Source: Komarekiella atlantica HA4396-MV6 (GTDB taxonomy: Bacteria > Cyanobacteriota > Cyanobacteriia > Cyanobacteriales > Nostocaceae). From it: a stretch of DNA of 64,000 bases. Positions 28,685 to 37,225 of the stretch are shown here, in pieces. The stretch spans positions 62,001-126,000 of the forward strand of contig JAHHHK010000013.1 in NCBI GenBank assembly GCA_019359395.1, written 5' to 3'. Position numbers and translations under genes: made by a program. Position 1 is the stretch's first letter. Each line of letters starts with the position of its first letter. Under the pieces are notes generated by a model. It was not told the origin of the DNA and made no database searches. It saw only the letters and a list, made by a program, of their open reading frames with translations.

Positions 28685-29902
28685 ATGGTTTCTACTTTTC
28701 CCAACCCCGCTGTTGATCTGTCTCGAATCCGACTCTCGATTCGCTCATTGCAACCACAATTGATAGAGTGGCGGCGGCGATTGCATCAACAACCAGAGTT
28801 GGGTTTTCAAGAAAAACTCACTGCTGAATTTGTCTCGCACAAGTTGCAAGAATGGGGAATTGAGCACCAAACAGGTATAGCCCAAACTGGAATTGTTGCC
28901 ACCATTAAAGGTAACAAACTCAGCACTACAAAAGTTTTGGCGATTCGGGCAGATATGGATGCTTTGCCAATTCAAGAACTCAACGAAGTACCCTACCGAT
29001 CGCAGCATGATGGAGTAATGCACGCTTGTGGACATGACGGACATACAGCGATCGCACTTGGCACAGCTTATTATCTTAATCAGCATCGTGAAGACTTTGC
29101 TGGTGCAGTGAAAATGATCTTCCAGCCAGCGGAAGAAGGGCCAGGAGGTGCAAAACCGATGATTGAAACTGGGGTACTAAAAAACCCTGATGTGGATGCC
29201 ATTATCGGTTTGCACTTGTGGAATAATTTGCCCCTGGGGACAGTGGGTGTCCGCAGTGGGGCGTTGATGGCAGCTGTAGAGTCCTTTGAATGCAAGATTT
29301 TAGGCAAAGGTGGACATGGTGCTATGCCCCATCAAACTATTGATTCTGTTGTCGTTGCTGCCCAAATCGTCAATGCCCTGCAAACCATTGTCGCTCGTAA
29401 TGTCAATCCCATTGATTCAGCTGTGGTGACAGTGGGCGAACTTCATGCTGGAACCAGACGGAATGTGATTGCTGATACAGCGAGAATGAGTGGGACTGTC
29501 AGATATTTTAATCCGGCTTTTGAAGGCTTTTTCAAACAGCGAATCGAGCAGATTGTTAGAGGAATTTGCCAGAGTTATGGTGCAAGTTATGATTTAGAAT
29601 ATTCGTCACTTTATCCACCAGTAATTAATGATGCTGGCATGGCGGAACTAGTGCGATCGGTGGCGGAAGATGTGATCGAAACTCCTGTGGGTATTGTGCC
29701 AGAATGCCAAACTATGGGTGGCGAAGATATGTCCTTCTTTTTACAAGAAGTTCCTGGTTGTTATTTCTTTTTAGGTTCTGCTAACCCGGATAAAGACTTA
29801 GCTTATCCTCATCATCATCCCCGGTTTGATTTTGATGAAACCGCGTTGGCAATGGGTGTGGAAATATTTGTTAGATGCGTGGAGAAATTTTTTAATTATT
29901 AG
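28685..29902 (+). CDS. M20-family amidohydrolase (HipO/IAA-amino acid hydrolase type)
   Basis: 405 aa metal-dependent amidohydrolase. Metal-site motifs: MHACGHDGHTA, PAEEGPGGA with paired glutamates, IIGLHLW, ECQTMGGEDMSFF and HHHPRFDFDE near the C-terminus. These place it among N-acyl-amino-acid amidohydrolases (hippurate or IAA-conjugate hydrolases). The physiological substrate cannot be read from sequence. No signal peptide, so it is cytoplasmic. It follows bioD by 57 bases. Confidence 0.92.
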   Translation: MVSTFPNPAVDLSRIRLSIRSLQPQLIEWRRRLHQQPELGFQEKLTAEFVSHKLQEWGIEHQTGIAQTGIVATIKGNKLSTTKVLAIRADMDALPIQELNEVPYRSQHDGVMHACGHDGHTAIALGTAYYLNQHREDFAGAVKMIFQPAEEGPGGAKPMIETGVLKNPDVDAIIGLHLWNNLPLGTVGVRSGALMAAVESFECKILGKGGHGAMPHQTIDSVVVAAQIVNALQTIVARNVNPIDSAVVTVGELHAGTRRNVIADTARMSGTVRYFNPAFEGFFKQRIEQIVRGICQSYGASYDLEYSSLYPPVINDAGMAELVRSVAEDVIETPVGIVPECQTMGGEDMSFFLQEVPGCYFFLGSANPDKDLAYPHHHPRFDFDETALAMGVEIFVRCVEKFFNY

Positions 29903-29935
29903 TAGGTGGTTAACAGTTAACTGTCTTTCGTGTTA

Positions 29936-29960
29936 TCCCATCACCTTTTAGGGGTGGGAT
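29936..29960 (+). terminator. Hairpin downstream of the amidohydrolase gene
   Basis: Arms tcccatcacc and ggggtggga around a short T-rich loop make an imperfect hairpin 33 bases after the stop codon. Likely transcription end, though there is no long T run after it. Confidence 0.4.
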
Positions 29961-29980
29961 GAGTTTAACTCTTTATATTC

Positions 29981-30244
29981 TTACCAAGTACAAGGTTCTC
30001 CTTGGAGGGTACGCAGACGAATCTTGTTTCCATCTACACTCAGTTCTTCAATAGGCTTCTCAATATCAGCTATCTCGAAGTTTTACAATTCAAAAGTAAT
30101 ATACTCAAACACATTGGCGATCGCACGAGCTACGACTCGCCATTACAACTCTTGTTCTTCTTCATAAAACCAAACTTCTGCCAAAAGGCTTAAACCAATT
30201 AGCCAAAGAAAGCAGAAAACTAAAAACAAAATTATTCCTGTCAT
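29981..30244 (-). pseudogene. Transposase-like remnant (ISKra4-type) with two stop codons
   Basis: An 88-codon minus-strand frame reads LSLLAEVWFYEEEQEL, TAA (30143-30145), RVVARAIANVFEYITFEL, TAA (30083-30085), then EKPIEELSVDGNKIRLRT and GEPCTW. The segment ELSVDGNKIRLRT resembles the VDGGKVRLRT stretch I recall from cyanobacterial ISKra4-family transposases. Only an internal piece is left, with no inverted ends visible. Alternatively, the first 33 codons from ATG 30244 are a small hydrophobic peptide. Family assignment is from memory. Confidence 0.5.
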
Positions 30245-30821
30245 TGCTTCAAATCCTTGATTTCAGCAAATAACCATCTTCAATTTATCAAGATGTTAAT
30301 GTGTATGAAACCACATCGAAACAAAGCGTAAAGTAATAACTTATCAATGAGTTTATTAAAAAACTTGACTCAACTATTATTTATGTATTATAGTATAATA
30401 CAAAAGAGGCTGGGTAAGCTTAAATACTTACCTATTCTTTAACTCTCTAGTTGCAAGTAAGGCAAAGAGTTGATCTGGAGCGCTTACCACCTGTTGGGCT
30501 GGCTTGATTCTTAATAATTCAAATCCTAATAGCGACTAGATATGTAAAGTTATGTAAGATACTAAAATCTAAGTTAGGTATGGTGTTTTATTTATTTGCA
30601 AACCATAAAAGAATATTAAATTATTAATCGCTTATCCTACCGTATTTACATAGTAGAAAATATTACTATTTAACCGTTTGCGTGTCATAACGGTTCAGAT
30701 TTTAATTGATAGACGCTTTTATTATGGCGACTTGGACGCAAGTAGTTTATATTACAATAAAACTTTTCAGAATTCCCTACGTCAGACAAACTAACTCGGT
30801 TAACGCTGCATCACTAAAAAT
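30245..30821. other. AT-rich intergenic region with strong promoter-like sequence
   Basis: 577 bases before the first AAA+ gene. It contains the promoter candidate at 30364-30393 and a following hairpin-rich stretch (ggtaag / cttacc near 30412-30431). No protein frame was recognised. Confidence 0.45.
30364..30393 (+). promoter_or_regulatory. Sigma-70-like promoter candidate
   Basis: TTGACT (30364-30369) and TATAGT (30388-30393) are separated by 18 bases, with further TATAAT matches just downstream. It points at the first AAA+ gene about 430 bases away, so it would produce either a long leader or a separate small RNA beginning near 30400. Confidence 0.5.
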
Positions 30822-32024
30822 ATGAGTTTTGATTATTTTAGAAGCAATGAAGGCACTTCTGCAAACAACAACCGTCAGAGCTTACTTGCTAGCGGTTGGC
30901 GACCGTTTCATCGAGAATTAGACTGGGGATTTTTGTGGCAACTATTGTATAGTGATACGCGCGAATTAAGTCAAAAAGGTTTAAATTTAGCAAGTACCGT
31001 TGCTGATACTTTGGGGCGGACTAATTACGCTTGGTGGGCTAATTTATTAAATATTGTATCTGATAACACGCGCTACGAAGTTGAAAAATTTTGGAGTTAC
31101 ATTACACCTGATCCTCTGTCACCAGATCATCGATACAAAGATGTTTTAAGTACAGAAACGCCTATTGTACAATTTGTCAGCCGGAGTAGCATTCCTATTG
31201 ATTACGTTCTTAACCGACTGCAAGAAATTACTGTTTTACGAGTTTTAAAACTATTGGGACGTCCAGACATTATTACTCAGTATTACTCAGAAAGGGATTT
31301 TTATTTTCCTGTAGAGAGATTTGTTAACTGGGAACGTCTAGATGTTATCAACACTGTTTATGCCTACTGGTCTAAATATGACATTTGGCTACAAATTGAC
31401 CCCTACGATCGCGGACGGCGACAGTATACTTTAATGGCGACAAATATCACGCCATTAATTAACAAGGCAACTTACGACTTAGCAATAATGCTGAGTGGAT
31501 ATCAAAGTCGTGTAGGCAAAGTTCACAGCCAATTTCCTATTCGCACATTCCCGAAAGATATTCAGGATTTTACTGACTTAGTGCAGCAAGCAGTTCTTAA
31601 TCAAAACCAGTTAGCGGTTGTTGTAAATGGTGAACCAGGTACGGGTAAAACTGCATGGACACAGGCAGTAGCAAAAGAAATTCTTGTACCTTTAGGATAT
31701 GTAATTTTTATTCTAGATCATGATGCGATCGCAAACTTTGTACCACCAATATATTTAGAGCGTATTTGTATTGTAATTAATGAAGCTGATAATTTAGCAC
31801 AAAATCGTGCTTCTGAAGTGGCTCAATACAATAACAAAACAGAACATATTCTGAGTTTACTGGACGGTACTTTGTACCAAAGTGTAATTGATGATTCTGG
31901 AATTCAGATAAAGCAGCGTTTGGTTATTTTGATGACTTGTAACACTACTGAAAGGTTAGATCCAGCGATGTTACGTAAAGGCAGGGTAGATTTAATGTAT
32001 GAATTTGTGCAGCGATTTGTATAA
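30822..32024 (+). CDS. AAA+ ATPase with unassigned N-terminal domain (first of a pair)
   Basis: 400 aa. Residues 1-240 are a Trp/Tyr-rich region of unknown fold (WRPFHRELDWGFLWQLLYSD and LDVINTVYAYWSKYDIWLQI). The AAA+ module occupies about 245-400: Walker A GEPGTGKT (270-277), Walker B region ICIVINEADN (315-324), sensor/arginine region LMTCNTTERLDPAMLRKGRVD, reminiscent of Bcs1-type proteins. The Walker B reads N-E rather than D/E-D, a departure from the family. The ORF stops right after the large ATPase subdomain, so no lid or C-terminal domain is present. A second AAA+ gene follows on the same strand after 443 bases. Function unknown. Confidence 0.8.
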   Translation: MSFDYFRSNEGTSANNNRQSLLASGWRPFHRELDWGFLWQLLYSDTRELSQKGLNLASTVADTLGRTNYAWWANLLNIVSDNTRYEVEKFWSYITPDPLSPDHRYKDVLSTETPIVQFVSRSSIPIDYVLNRLQEITVLRVLKLLGRPDIITQYYSERDFYFPVERFVNWERLDVINTVYAYWSKYDIWLQIDPYDRGRRQYTLMATNITPLINKATYDLAIMLSGYQSRVGKVHSQFPIRTFPKDIQDFTDLVQQAVLNQNQLAVVVNGEPGTGKTAWTQAVAKEILVPLGYVIFILDHDAIANFVPPIYLERICIVINEADNLAQNRASEVAQYNNKTEHILSLLDGTLYQSVIDDSGIQIKQRLVILMTCNTTERLDPAMLRKGRVDLMYEFVQRFV

Positions 32025-32467
32025 AATTAACCTGTAGTGTAAAGTCTATGTTTGGAAATAAAACTGTAGATGTAGATAAATAGAGGCTTTTCGCAGAGTA
32101 CACGATCATTAATAGGTCTATCGTACGAGTATTTGAAAATAAGAATTTTAAGGTTCACGCAGAGAGAAGTTTGAGCGGCGGTTTCCGCCGTTGGCGCAGC
32201 CCGCCGTAGGCATCAAAACTTCTCCCAAGGGGAGACGCCAAAGGCGAACGGTGGGCGCAGAGGCGCAGAGAGTAACGAGAAATTTCTCTGTTTGGCAGTT
32301 GATAATCTGATTCATGTAAGAGGTCTAATGTGAATATGAGCGTAGAGGTTACTGCTTAGGACTTGGGTAATTTTTAATTGATTATCTGGAATTTGTTCGA
32401 GATGTATTGTAGCTAATTACTAATATCAGGATTCCTGCATTACTACCACCAAAGAGAATAAATCACT
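32025..32467. other. Repeat-rich spacer between the two AAA+ genes
   Basis: 443 bases without a gene. It contains the palindrome gagcggcggtttccgccg (32173-32190), related to one at 59053-59077, a gcagaggcgcagagag patch, and a solo end tgtaagaggtcta (32315-32327) differing by one base from the terminal repeat of the MITE at 17802. It appears to be a pile of degraded repeats. Confidence 0.55.
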
Positions 32468-33697
32468 GTGAAAATTCAACAATTGATTACAGAAGCGCTG
32501 AGCTTACCTAATAGCGCGATCGCCTACCACGTTAGTCAAGAATTAGCAGCAATTTATCCGAAAAAAGCACTGCTAGAAGGTAGTGATGCTTCGTTTAATT
32601 TAGAGAACTATGCTGAGGCAAACCTTTGTAGTATTCAATATGACGCTTATATCCATAACCAGATTATCACTGGTTGGAATGGAATGGACAACAAGGTTTA
32701 TGAATATACAGAAAATGCCAGCTTTGAAGTCACATGGCAAAAAGAGAAATTGGATGTACTCTTAATGAGTTGGCAGGAGGGTTATTGTAAAACTCGTTAT
32801 TACTGGGTTTTGGCTGATAGCAAAGAGTTAGCTGAACATTTTTTTGCTGCTGTTTGTGAATGGAACTCGGAAATCCGTGATGAAGTTTTGGTTTTTGAAG
32901 ATGGTTACTGGAATAAAAATCCAGACCTTTTTCAATCAATTAAAGGTGCAAATTTTGAGAATCTGATTTTGCATGGTACTCTCAAACAGGATATTCAAGA
33001 TGACCTGATAAACTTCTTTGCCTGCCGAGAAACTTACGCAGATTATGGTGTGCCTTGGAAGCGCGGTATTTTGCTAATTGGCTCACCGGGAAATGGCAAA
33101 ACTCACACGATAAAAGCATTGATTAATCAAATGCAGCAGCCTTGTTTGTATGTAAAAAGTTTCAAGTCTGAGTATGCTACTGATAGTGAAAATATGCGGA
33201 GAGTATTTAAACAAGCACGGCAGTCTGCGCCTTGTATTTTGATATTAGAAGATATCGATTCTCTGTTGACTGACGAAAATCGTTCTTTCTTTTTGAATGA
33301 ACTTGATGGCTTTGCCTTGAACCAGGGGATTGTCACCATTGCTAGTACTAATCATCCAGAACGTTTAGATGCGGCAATTTGCGATCGCCCCAGCCGTTTT
33401 GACCGCAAGTATCACTTTGAATTACCAGAGATGCTCGAAAGAGAAGCTTATATCGCTTTGTGGAACAATAAACTGAAAACTACAATGCGCTTATCTGACG
33501 AGGCCTTGAGCCAGATGGTTGCACTGACAGATGGCTTCTCCTTCGCGTACCTCAAAGAACTATTTATCTCGTCGATGATTCGCTGGATGGGAGTAATGGA
33601 ACCTGGTGCGATGGAGAAAATTATGCTTTCTCAAGTTGCAGTTTTACGAGAACAAATGAGTAGCACAACTGTTAGCGGCGAAGGTTTAGAAAAGTAA
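32468..33697 (+). CDS. AAA+ ATPase with unassigned N-terminal domain (second of a pair)
   Basis: 409 aa from GTG 32468. The N-terminal 165 residues are unassigned. AAA+ core: Walker A GSPGNGKT (205-212), complete Walker B ILILEDID (257-264), sensor ASTNHPERLDAA, arginines in CDRPSRFDRKYHFELP, then a helical lid (about 322-400). It is a fully equipped classic AAA domain resembling the FtsH/Bcs1/proteasomal-ATPase grade, without protease or transmembrane segment. The GNAT gene follows after one base, so they form an operon. Target unknown. Confidence 0.85.
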   Translation: MKIQQLITEALSLPNSAIAYHVSQELAAIYPKKALLEGSDASFNLENYAEANLCSIQYDAYIHNQIITGWNGMDNKVYEYTENASFEVTWQKEKLDVLLMSWQEGYCKTRYYWVLADSKELAEHFFAAVCEWNSEIRDEVLVFEDGYWNKNPDLFQSIKGANFENLILHGTLKQDIQDDLINFFACRETYADYGVPWKRGILLIGSPGNGKTHTIKALINQMQQPCLYVKSFKSEYATDSENMRRVFKQARQSAPCILILEDIDSLLTDENRSFFLNELDGFALNQGIVTIASTNHPERLDAAICDRPSRFDRKYHFELPEMLEREAYIALWNNKLKTTMRLSDEALSQMVALTDGFSFAYLKELFISSMIRWMGVMEPGAMEKIMLSQVAVLREQMSSTTVSGEGLEK

Positions 33698-33698
33698 A

Positions 33699-34535
33699 AT
33701 GAAAGTTCATCAATTTCAAGATGCAAGTCAATTTTACGCACGGGTGAAAGACTACTTGCTGAGTCAGGAAGCATTGCATAACCTGCTGCTGGCACTAAGC
33801 AACGCTTTGATTCAAAATCCTGAACGCTTCAAAGAACAGCCTTATTTGGCAACCGTGGATGCAGATGATGATATCGTAGCCGTAGCTTTGAGAACACCAC
33901 CTAGAAATTTAGTGCTGTCCCAGATTAAAGATTTGCAGGCGGTGGAGCTACTTGCTCAAGATTTATATCTCTCCTGCAATTCTCTACCAGGAGTAATGGC
34001 TCCCATAGATGAGGCTCAAGTATTTGCTTTGGTGTGGCGATCGCTAACTAGTCAATCTTACGAAATGAAGATGGACTTACGTACCTTTAAACTGGAAAAG
34101 GTACAGATGATTGTCTCAATCACAGGTTATTTAAGACAGGCTACAGAAGGAGACAAAGAACTTCTCAAAAACTGGAATGAAGCTTTTGCACTCGAAGCAT
34201 TGGGCAAAATTGAGACAGATCCAGAACACTGGGCTGAACGGGTGTTGCAGCAAGGTTATGCTTACCTTTGGCAAGATGAAGTTCCGGTTTCAATAGCTTG
34301 TCGTGGCAGCTTCACACCCAACGGTGTGGGGGTGAATATGGTGTACACGCCTCCAGAGTACCGCCGGAAAGGCTACGCCAGTGCTTGCGTGGCAGCGTTA
34401 AGTCAGACTTTACTGAATCAGGGAAATCAATTCTGCTTTTTATTCACGGACTTGGCAAACCCAACTTCCAATCACATTTATCAAAAGATTGGCTACCAAC
34501 CAGTAGGTGATTGGCAGCAATACTCTTTCGTTTAA
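33699..34535 (+). CDS. GNAT-family N-acetyltransferase
   Basis: 278 aa. The C-terminal half carries the acetyl-CoA-binding GNAT signature VYTPPEYRRKGYASACVAAL (about 208-227) and the closing NHIYQKIGYQPVGDW. The N-terminal half resembles the two-lobed GNAT members with a regulatory lobe. It starts one base after the AAA+ gene stop, strongly suggesting cotranslation. The acceptor is unknown; its tight linkage to the AAA+ ATPase may mean it modifies the same target. Confidence 0.85.
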   Translation: MKVHQFQDASQFYARVKDYLLSQEALHNLLLALSNALIQNPERFKEQPYLATVDADDDIVAVALRTPPRNLVLSQIKDLQAVELLAQDLYLSCNSLPGVMAPIDEAQVFALVWRSLTSQSYEMKMDLRTFKLEKVQMIVSITGYLRQATEGDKELLKNWNEAFALEALGKIETDPEHWAERVLQQGYAYLWQDEVPVSIACRGSFTPNGVGVNMVYTPPEYRRKGYASACVAALSQTLLNQGNQFCFLFTDLANPTSNHIYQKIGYQPVGDWQQYSFV

Positions 34536-34569
34536 GAATAAAAAGCAAACATCTTTAACATTGCCATCG

Positions 34570-35535
34570 ATGTCTCAGCCTAACTCCGTCACCATAACCG
34601 ATGTGCAAGCAGCGCATGAGCGGCTTTTGGGTATTGCTCATCGCACACCTGTGTTAACTTCCAGAATCGTCAATGATCGCACCCATAGTCAAGTGTTTTT
34701 TAAGTGCGAAAATTTTCAACGCACAGGAGCCTTCAAATTTAGAGGTGCGTACAATGCACTTTTGCAACTATCCGCAGCACAAAAACAAAAAGGCGTGATT
34801 ACTTATTCATCGGGGAATCATGCTCAAGCGATCGCCTTAGCTGGAAAGCTGCTAAATATTCCCGCTACAATTGTCATGCCTGACGATGCTCCCACAGTCA
34901 AGCAAATTGCTACTCGCGGTTATGGTGCTGAGGTGATTCTCTACAATCGCCAATCAACAAACCGGGAAGAATTAGCTCAAAGTTTAGCACGCGAGCGCGC
35001 TCTCACACTTATTCCTCCTTACGATCATCTGCATGTAGTCGCGGGACAGGGGACAACTGCTTTAGAACTGATTGCAGAAGTTGGTCAACTCGACTTACTA
35101 TTAGTTTGCTGTGGCGGTGGCGGATTACTTTCCGGTTGTGCGATCGCAACCAAAGCACTTTTACCCAATTGTAAAGTAATTGGCGTAGAACCAGAACTAG
35201 CCGACGATGCTACCCGTTCCTTTTACAGCAAAACCCTACAAACCGTCAAAAATCCTGATACCATTGCCGATGGCGCTCGTACTCCCAACCTTGGTAAGAT
35301 TACTTTTCCCTTAGTACTGCATTACGTCGATGATATGGTGACAGTTTCGGAAGAAGCGATTATTCGCACTATGTTTTTTTTGTGGGAACGCCTCAAAATT
35401 GTAGTTGAACCCACTGGCGCATTAGCAGCAGCAGCTTTATTAGAAGGTGTAGTTAAAGCACCGCACGCAAACATTGGTGTAATCATCAGCGGTGGAAATG
35501 TAGATTTGGCACAAATTGGTAAATTATTTTCCTGA
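34570..35535 (+). CDS. Threonine/serine dehydratase (PLP-dependent)
   Basis: 321 aa from ATG 34570 (MSQPNSVTITDVQAAHERL); a longer frame overlapping the GNAT gene is unlikely. Fold-type II PLP enzyme: PLP-lysine in TGAFKFRGAYNAL, SSGNHAQAIAL phosphate/substrate loop, and the glycine loop CCGGGGLLSGCA. It lacks the C-terminal ACT-like regulatory domain of biosynthetic IlvA, so it resembles catabolic threonine deaminase or serine racemase. It lies 34 bases after the GNAT gene and may share its transcript. Confidence 0.9.
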   Translation: MSQPNSVTITDVQAAHERLLGIAHRTPVLTSRIVNDRTHSQVFFKCENFQRTGAFKFRGAYNALLQLSAAQKQKGVITYSSGNHAQAIALAGKLLNIPATIVMPDDAPTVKQIATRGYGAEVILYNRQSTNREELAQSLARERALTLIPPYDHLHVVAGQGTTALELIAEVGQLDLLLVCCGGGGLLSGCAIATKALLPNCKVIGVEPELADDATRSFYSKTLQTVKNPDTIADGARTPNLGKITFPLVLHYVDDMVTVSEEAIIRTMFFLWERLKIVVEPTGALAAAALLEGVVKAPHANIGVIISGGNVDLAQIGKLFS

Positions 35536-35690
35536 CTGGGAGTAAGCATTTAAACCTTTTTCCATTCATGCATTCTCATAAATATAAGTAATGACACGGA
35601 CATAGAAAAAAGCTTCAGGTATTAGTTATGATATCTAAAGTTTGCTGATCGCATGTAAAAAAAATCCTCCACCACAGTAACATTAGCCCT

Positions 35691-37220
35691 ATGACCGTGA
35701 AACCTAAATACTGGGTGTTATCGCTATTTGTCTTACTGGGAGGAATTGACCCCAGCAACGCAACTTCTACACCTGTTGACCCAAAAGTAATACACATAGT
35801 TAATCGCCTTAGCTTCGGGCCTCGCCCTGGAGATATGCAAAGAGTGGAGTCTATGGGTGTAGAGCGTTACATCCAAGAACAGCTCTCACCCAACTCCATT
35901 TCTGAGCCGCCAAGCCTCACTAGCCAAATCTCTCAGCTAGAAACTTTACGCCTAAATCCGGTGGAACTCTTGGCATATGGAAAAGCTCCTTCCCCAGAAC
36001 AAAAACCCAGCCCCGAACAAATTAAAGTCGCAGACAGACATGCTAGACAGGTGCTAAATGAGGCTATTCAGGCACGGTTATTACGAGCAACGAGCAGTTC
36101 CCGGCAACTCCAGGAAGTGATGGCGGACTTTTGGTTTAACCACTTCAATGTGGATGCAGGTAAAGGACACAATGGTCTTTGGGTAGGAGCCTACGAACAA
36201 GAGGCTATTAGACCTTATGTCTTGGGTCGCTTTCGTGACCTGCTGGGGGCAACAGCTCATCATCCGGCGATGCTGTATTATCTGGACAACTTCCGAAATA
36301 GCGCTGCTAGTCGCCCCGATGCCCGTGGTAAAATCCAAGGTTTGAACGAGAACTATGCCCGTGAATTAATGGAGCTACACACTCTTGGTGTGGATGCAGG
36401 CTATACCCAGCAAGATGTGATTGCTCTAGCGCGGATTTTGAGTGGCTGGGGATTAAGTCGTCCTGAGCAGGAGACAAAGAATGGTTCGGGATTTTACTTT
36501 AACCCAAAACACCATGATTTTAGTGACAAAGTTTTTTTAGGACATACTATCAAAGGCAGTGGTGAAGCCGAGGGAGAGCAAGCTCTAGATATTTTGGCTC
36601 GTAGTCCTGCCACAGCACGTCATATTAGCTACAAGTTAGCTGAATATTTTGTTAGCGATCGCCCCCCCAGTGCTTTGATAAACCAGTTAGCACAACGCTA
36701 CCTCGCCACTGATGGAAATATTCGCGAGGTTCTCAACACTCTTTTTCACAGCCGAGAGTTTTGGGACACGAAAAACTTTAACGCCAAGTTCAAAACACCA
36801 TATCAATACGCTATCTCAGTGGTACGGGCGACAAATATCAACGTCAAGCACGTCAGACCAATCTCAATAATCGACTTTCTCAAACAGTTGGCAATGCCTC
36901 TCTACCGTTGTCAGACACCAAATGGTTATAAAAACACCGAAGATGCATGGTTAAATCCTGACGCCATCACCCGCCGGCTTAGCTTTGCGATTGCGATCGC
37001 CACTGCAAATTTACCACCATCTGGCTCACCCACAAAGGTGGATGCAAAGAAAATGACACCAACACAGCAAAGACCTCCCATTGTGACTGTAGATGCTAGA
37101 CAACTGAGTAATACACTTGGTAATTCTTTTTCTGCAACAACTCAAAATGCGATCGCTTCTAGTTCTCCTCAAATCCGCACTGCTCTAATCTTGGGCAGTC
37201 CAGAATTTATGCGCCGCTAA
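35691..37220 (+). CDS. DUF1800 domain protein
   Basis: 509 aa with an N-terminal secretion signal (about residues 5-25). DUF1800 motifs: HIVNRLSFGPRPGDMQRVE, VMADFWFNHFNV, NENYARELMELHTLGVDAGY, LSGWG. These extracytoplasmic proteins almost always pair with DUF1501 proteins, and this gene is followed by one after 5 bases. The biochemical role is not established. Confidence 0.92.
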   Translation: MTVKPKYWVLSLFVLLGGIDPSNATSTPVDPKVIHIVNRLSFGPRPGDMQRVESMGVERYIQEQLSPNSISEPPSLTSQISQLETLRLNPVELLAYGKAPSPEQKPSPEQIKVADRHARQVLNEAIQARLLRATSSSRQLQEVMADFWFNHFNVDAGKGHNGLWVGAYEQEAIRPYVLGRFRDLLGATAHHPAMLYYLDNFRNSAASRPDARGKIQGLNENYARELMELHTLGVDAGYTQQDVIALARILSGWGLSRPEQETKNGSGFYFNPKHHDFSDKVFLGHTIKGSGEAEGEQALDILARSPATARHISYKLAEYFVSDRPPSALINQLAQRYLATDGNIREVLNTLFHSREFWDTKNFNAKFKTPYQYAISVVRATNINVKHVRPISIIDFLKQLAMPLYRCQTPNGYKNTEDAWLNPDAITRRLSFAIAIATANLPPSGSPTKVDAKKMTPTQQRPPIVTVDARQLSNTLGNSFSATTQNAIASSSPQIRTALILGSPEFMRR

Positions 37221-37225
37221 CAATT

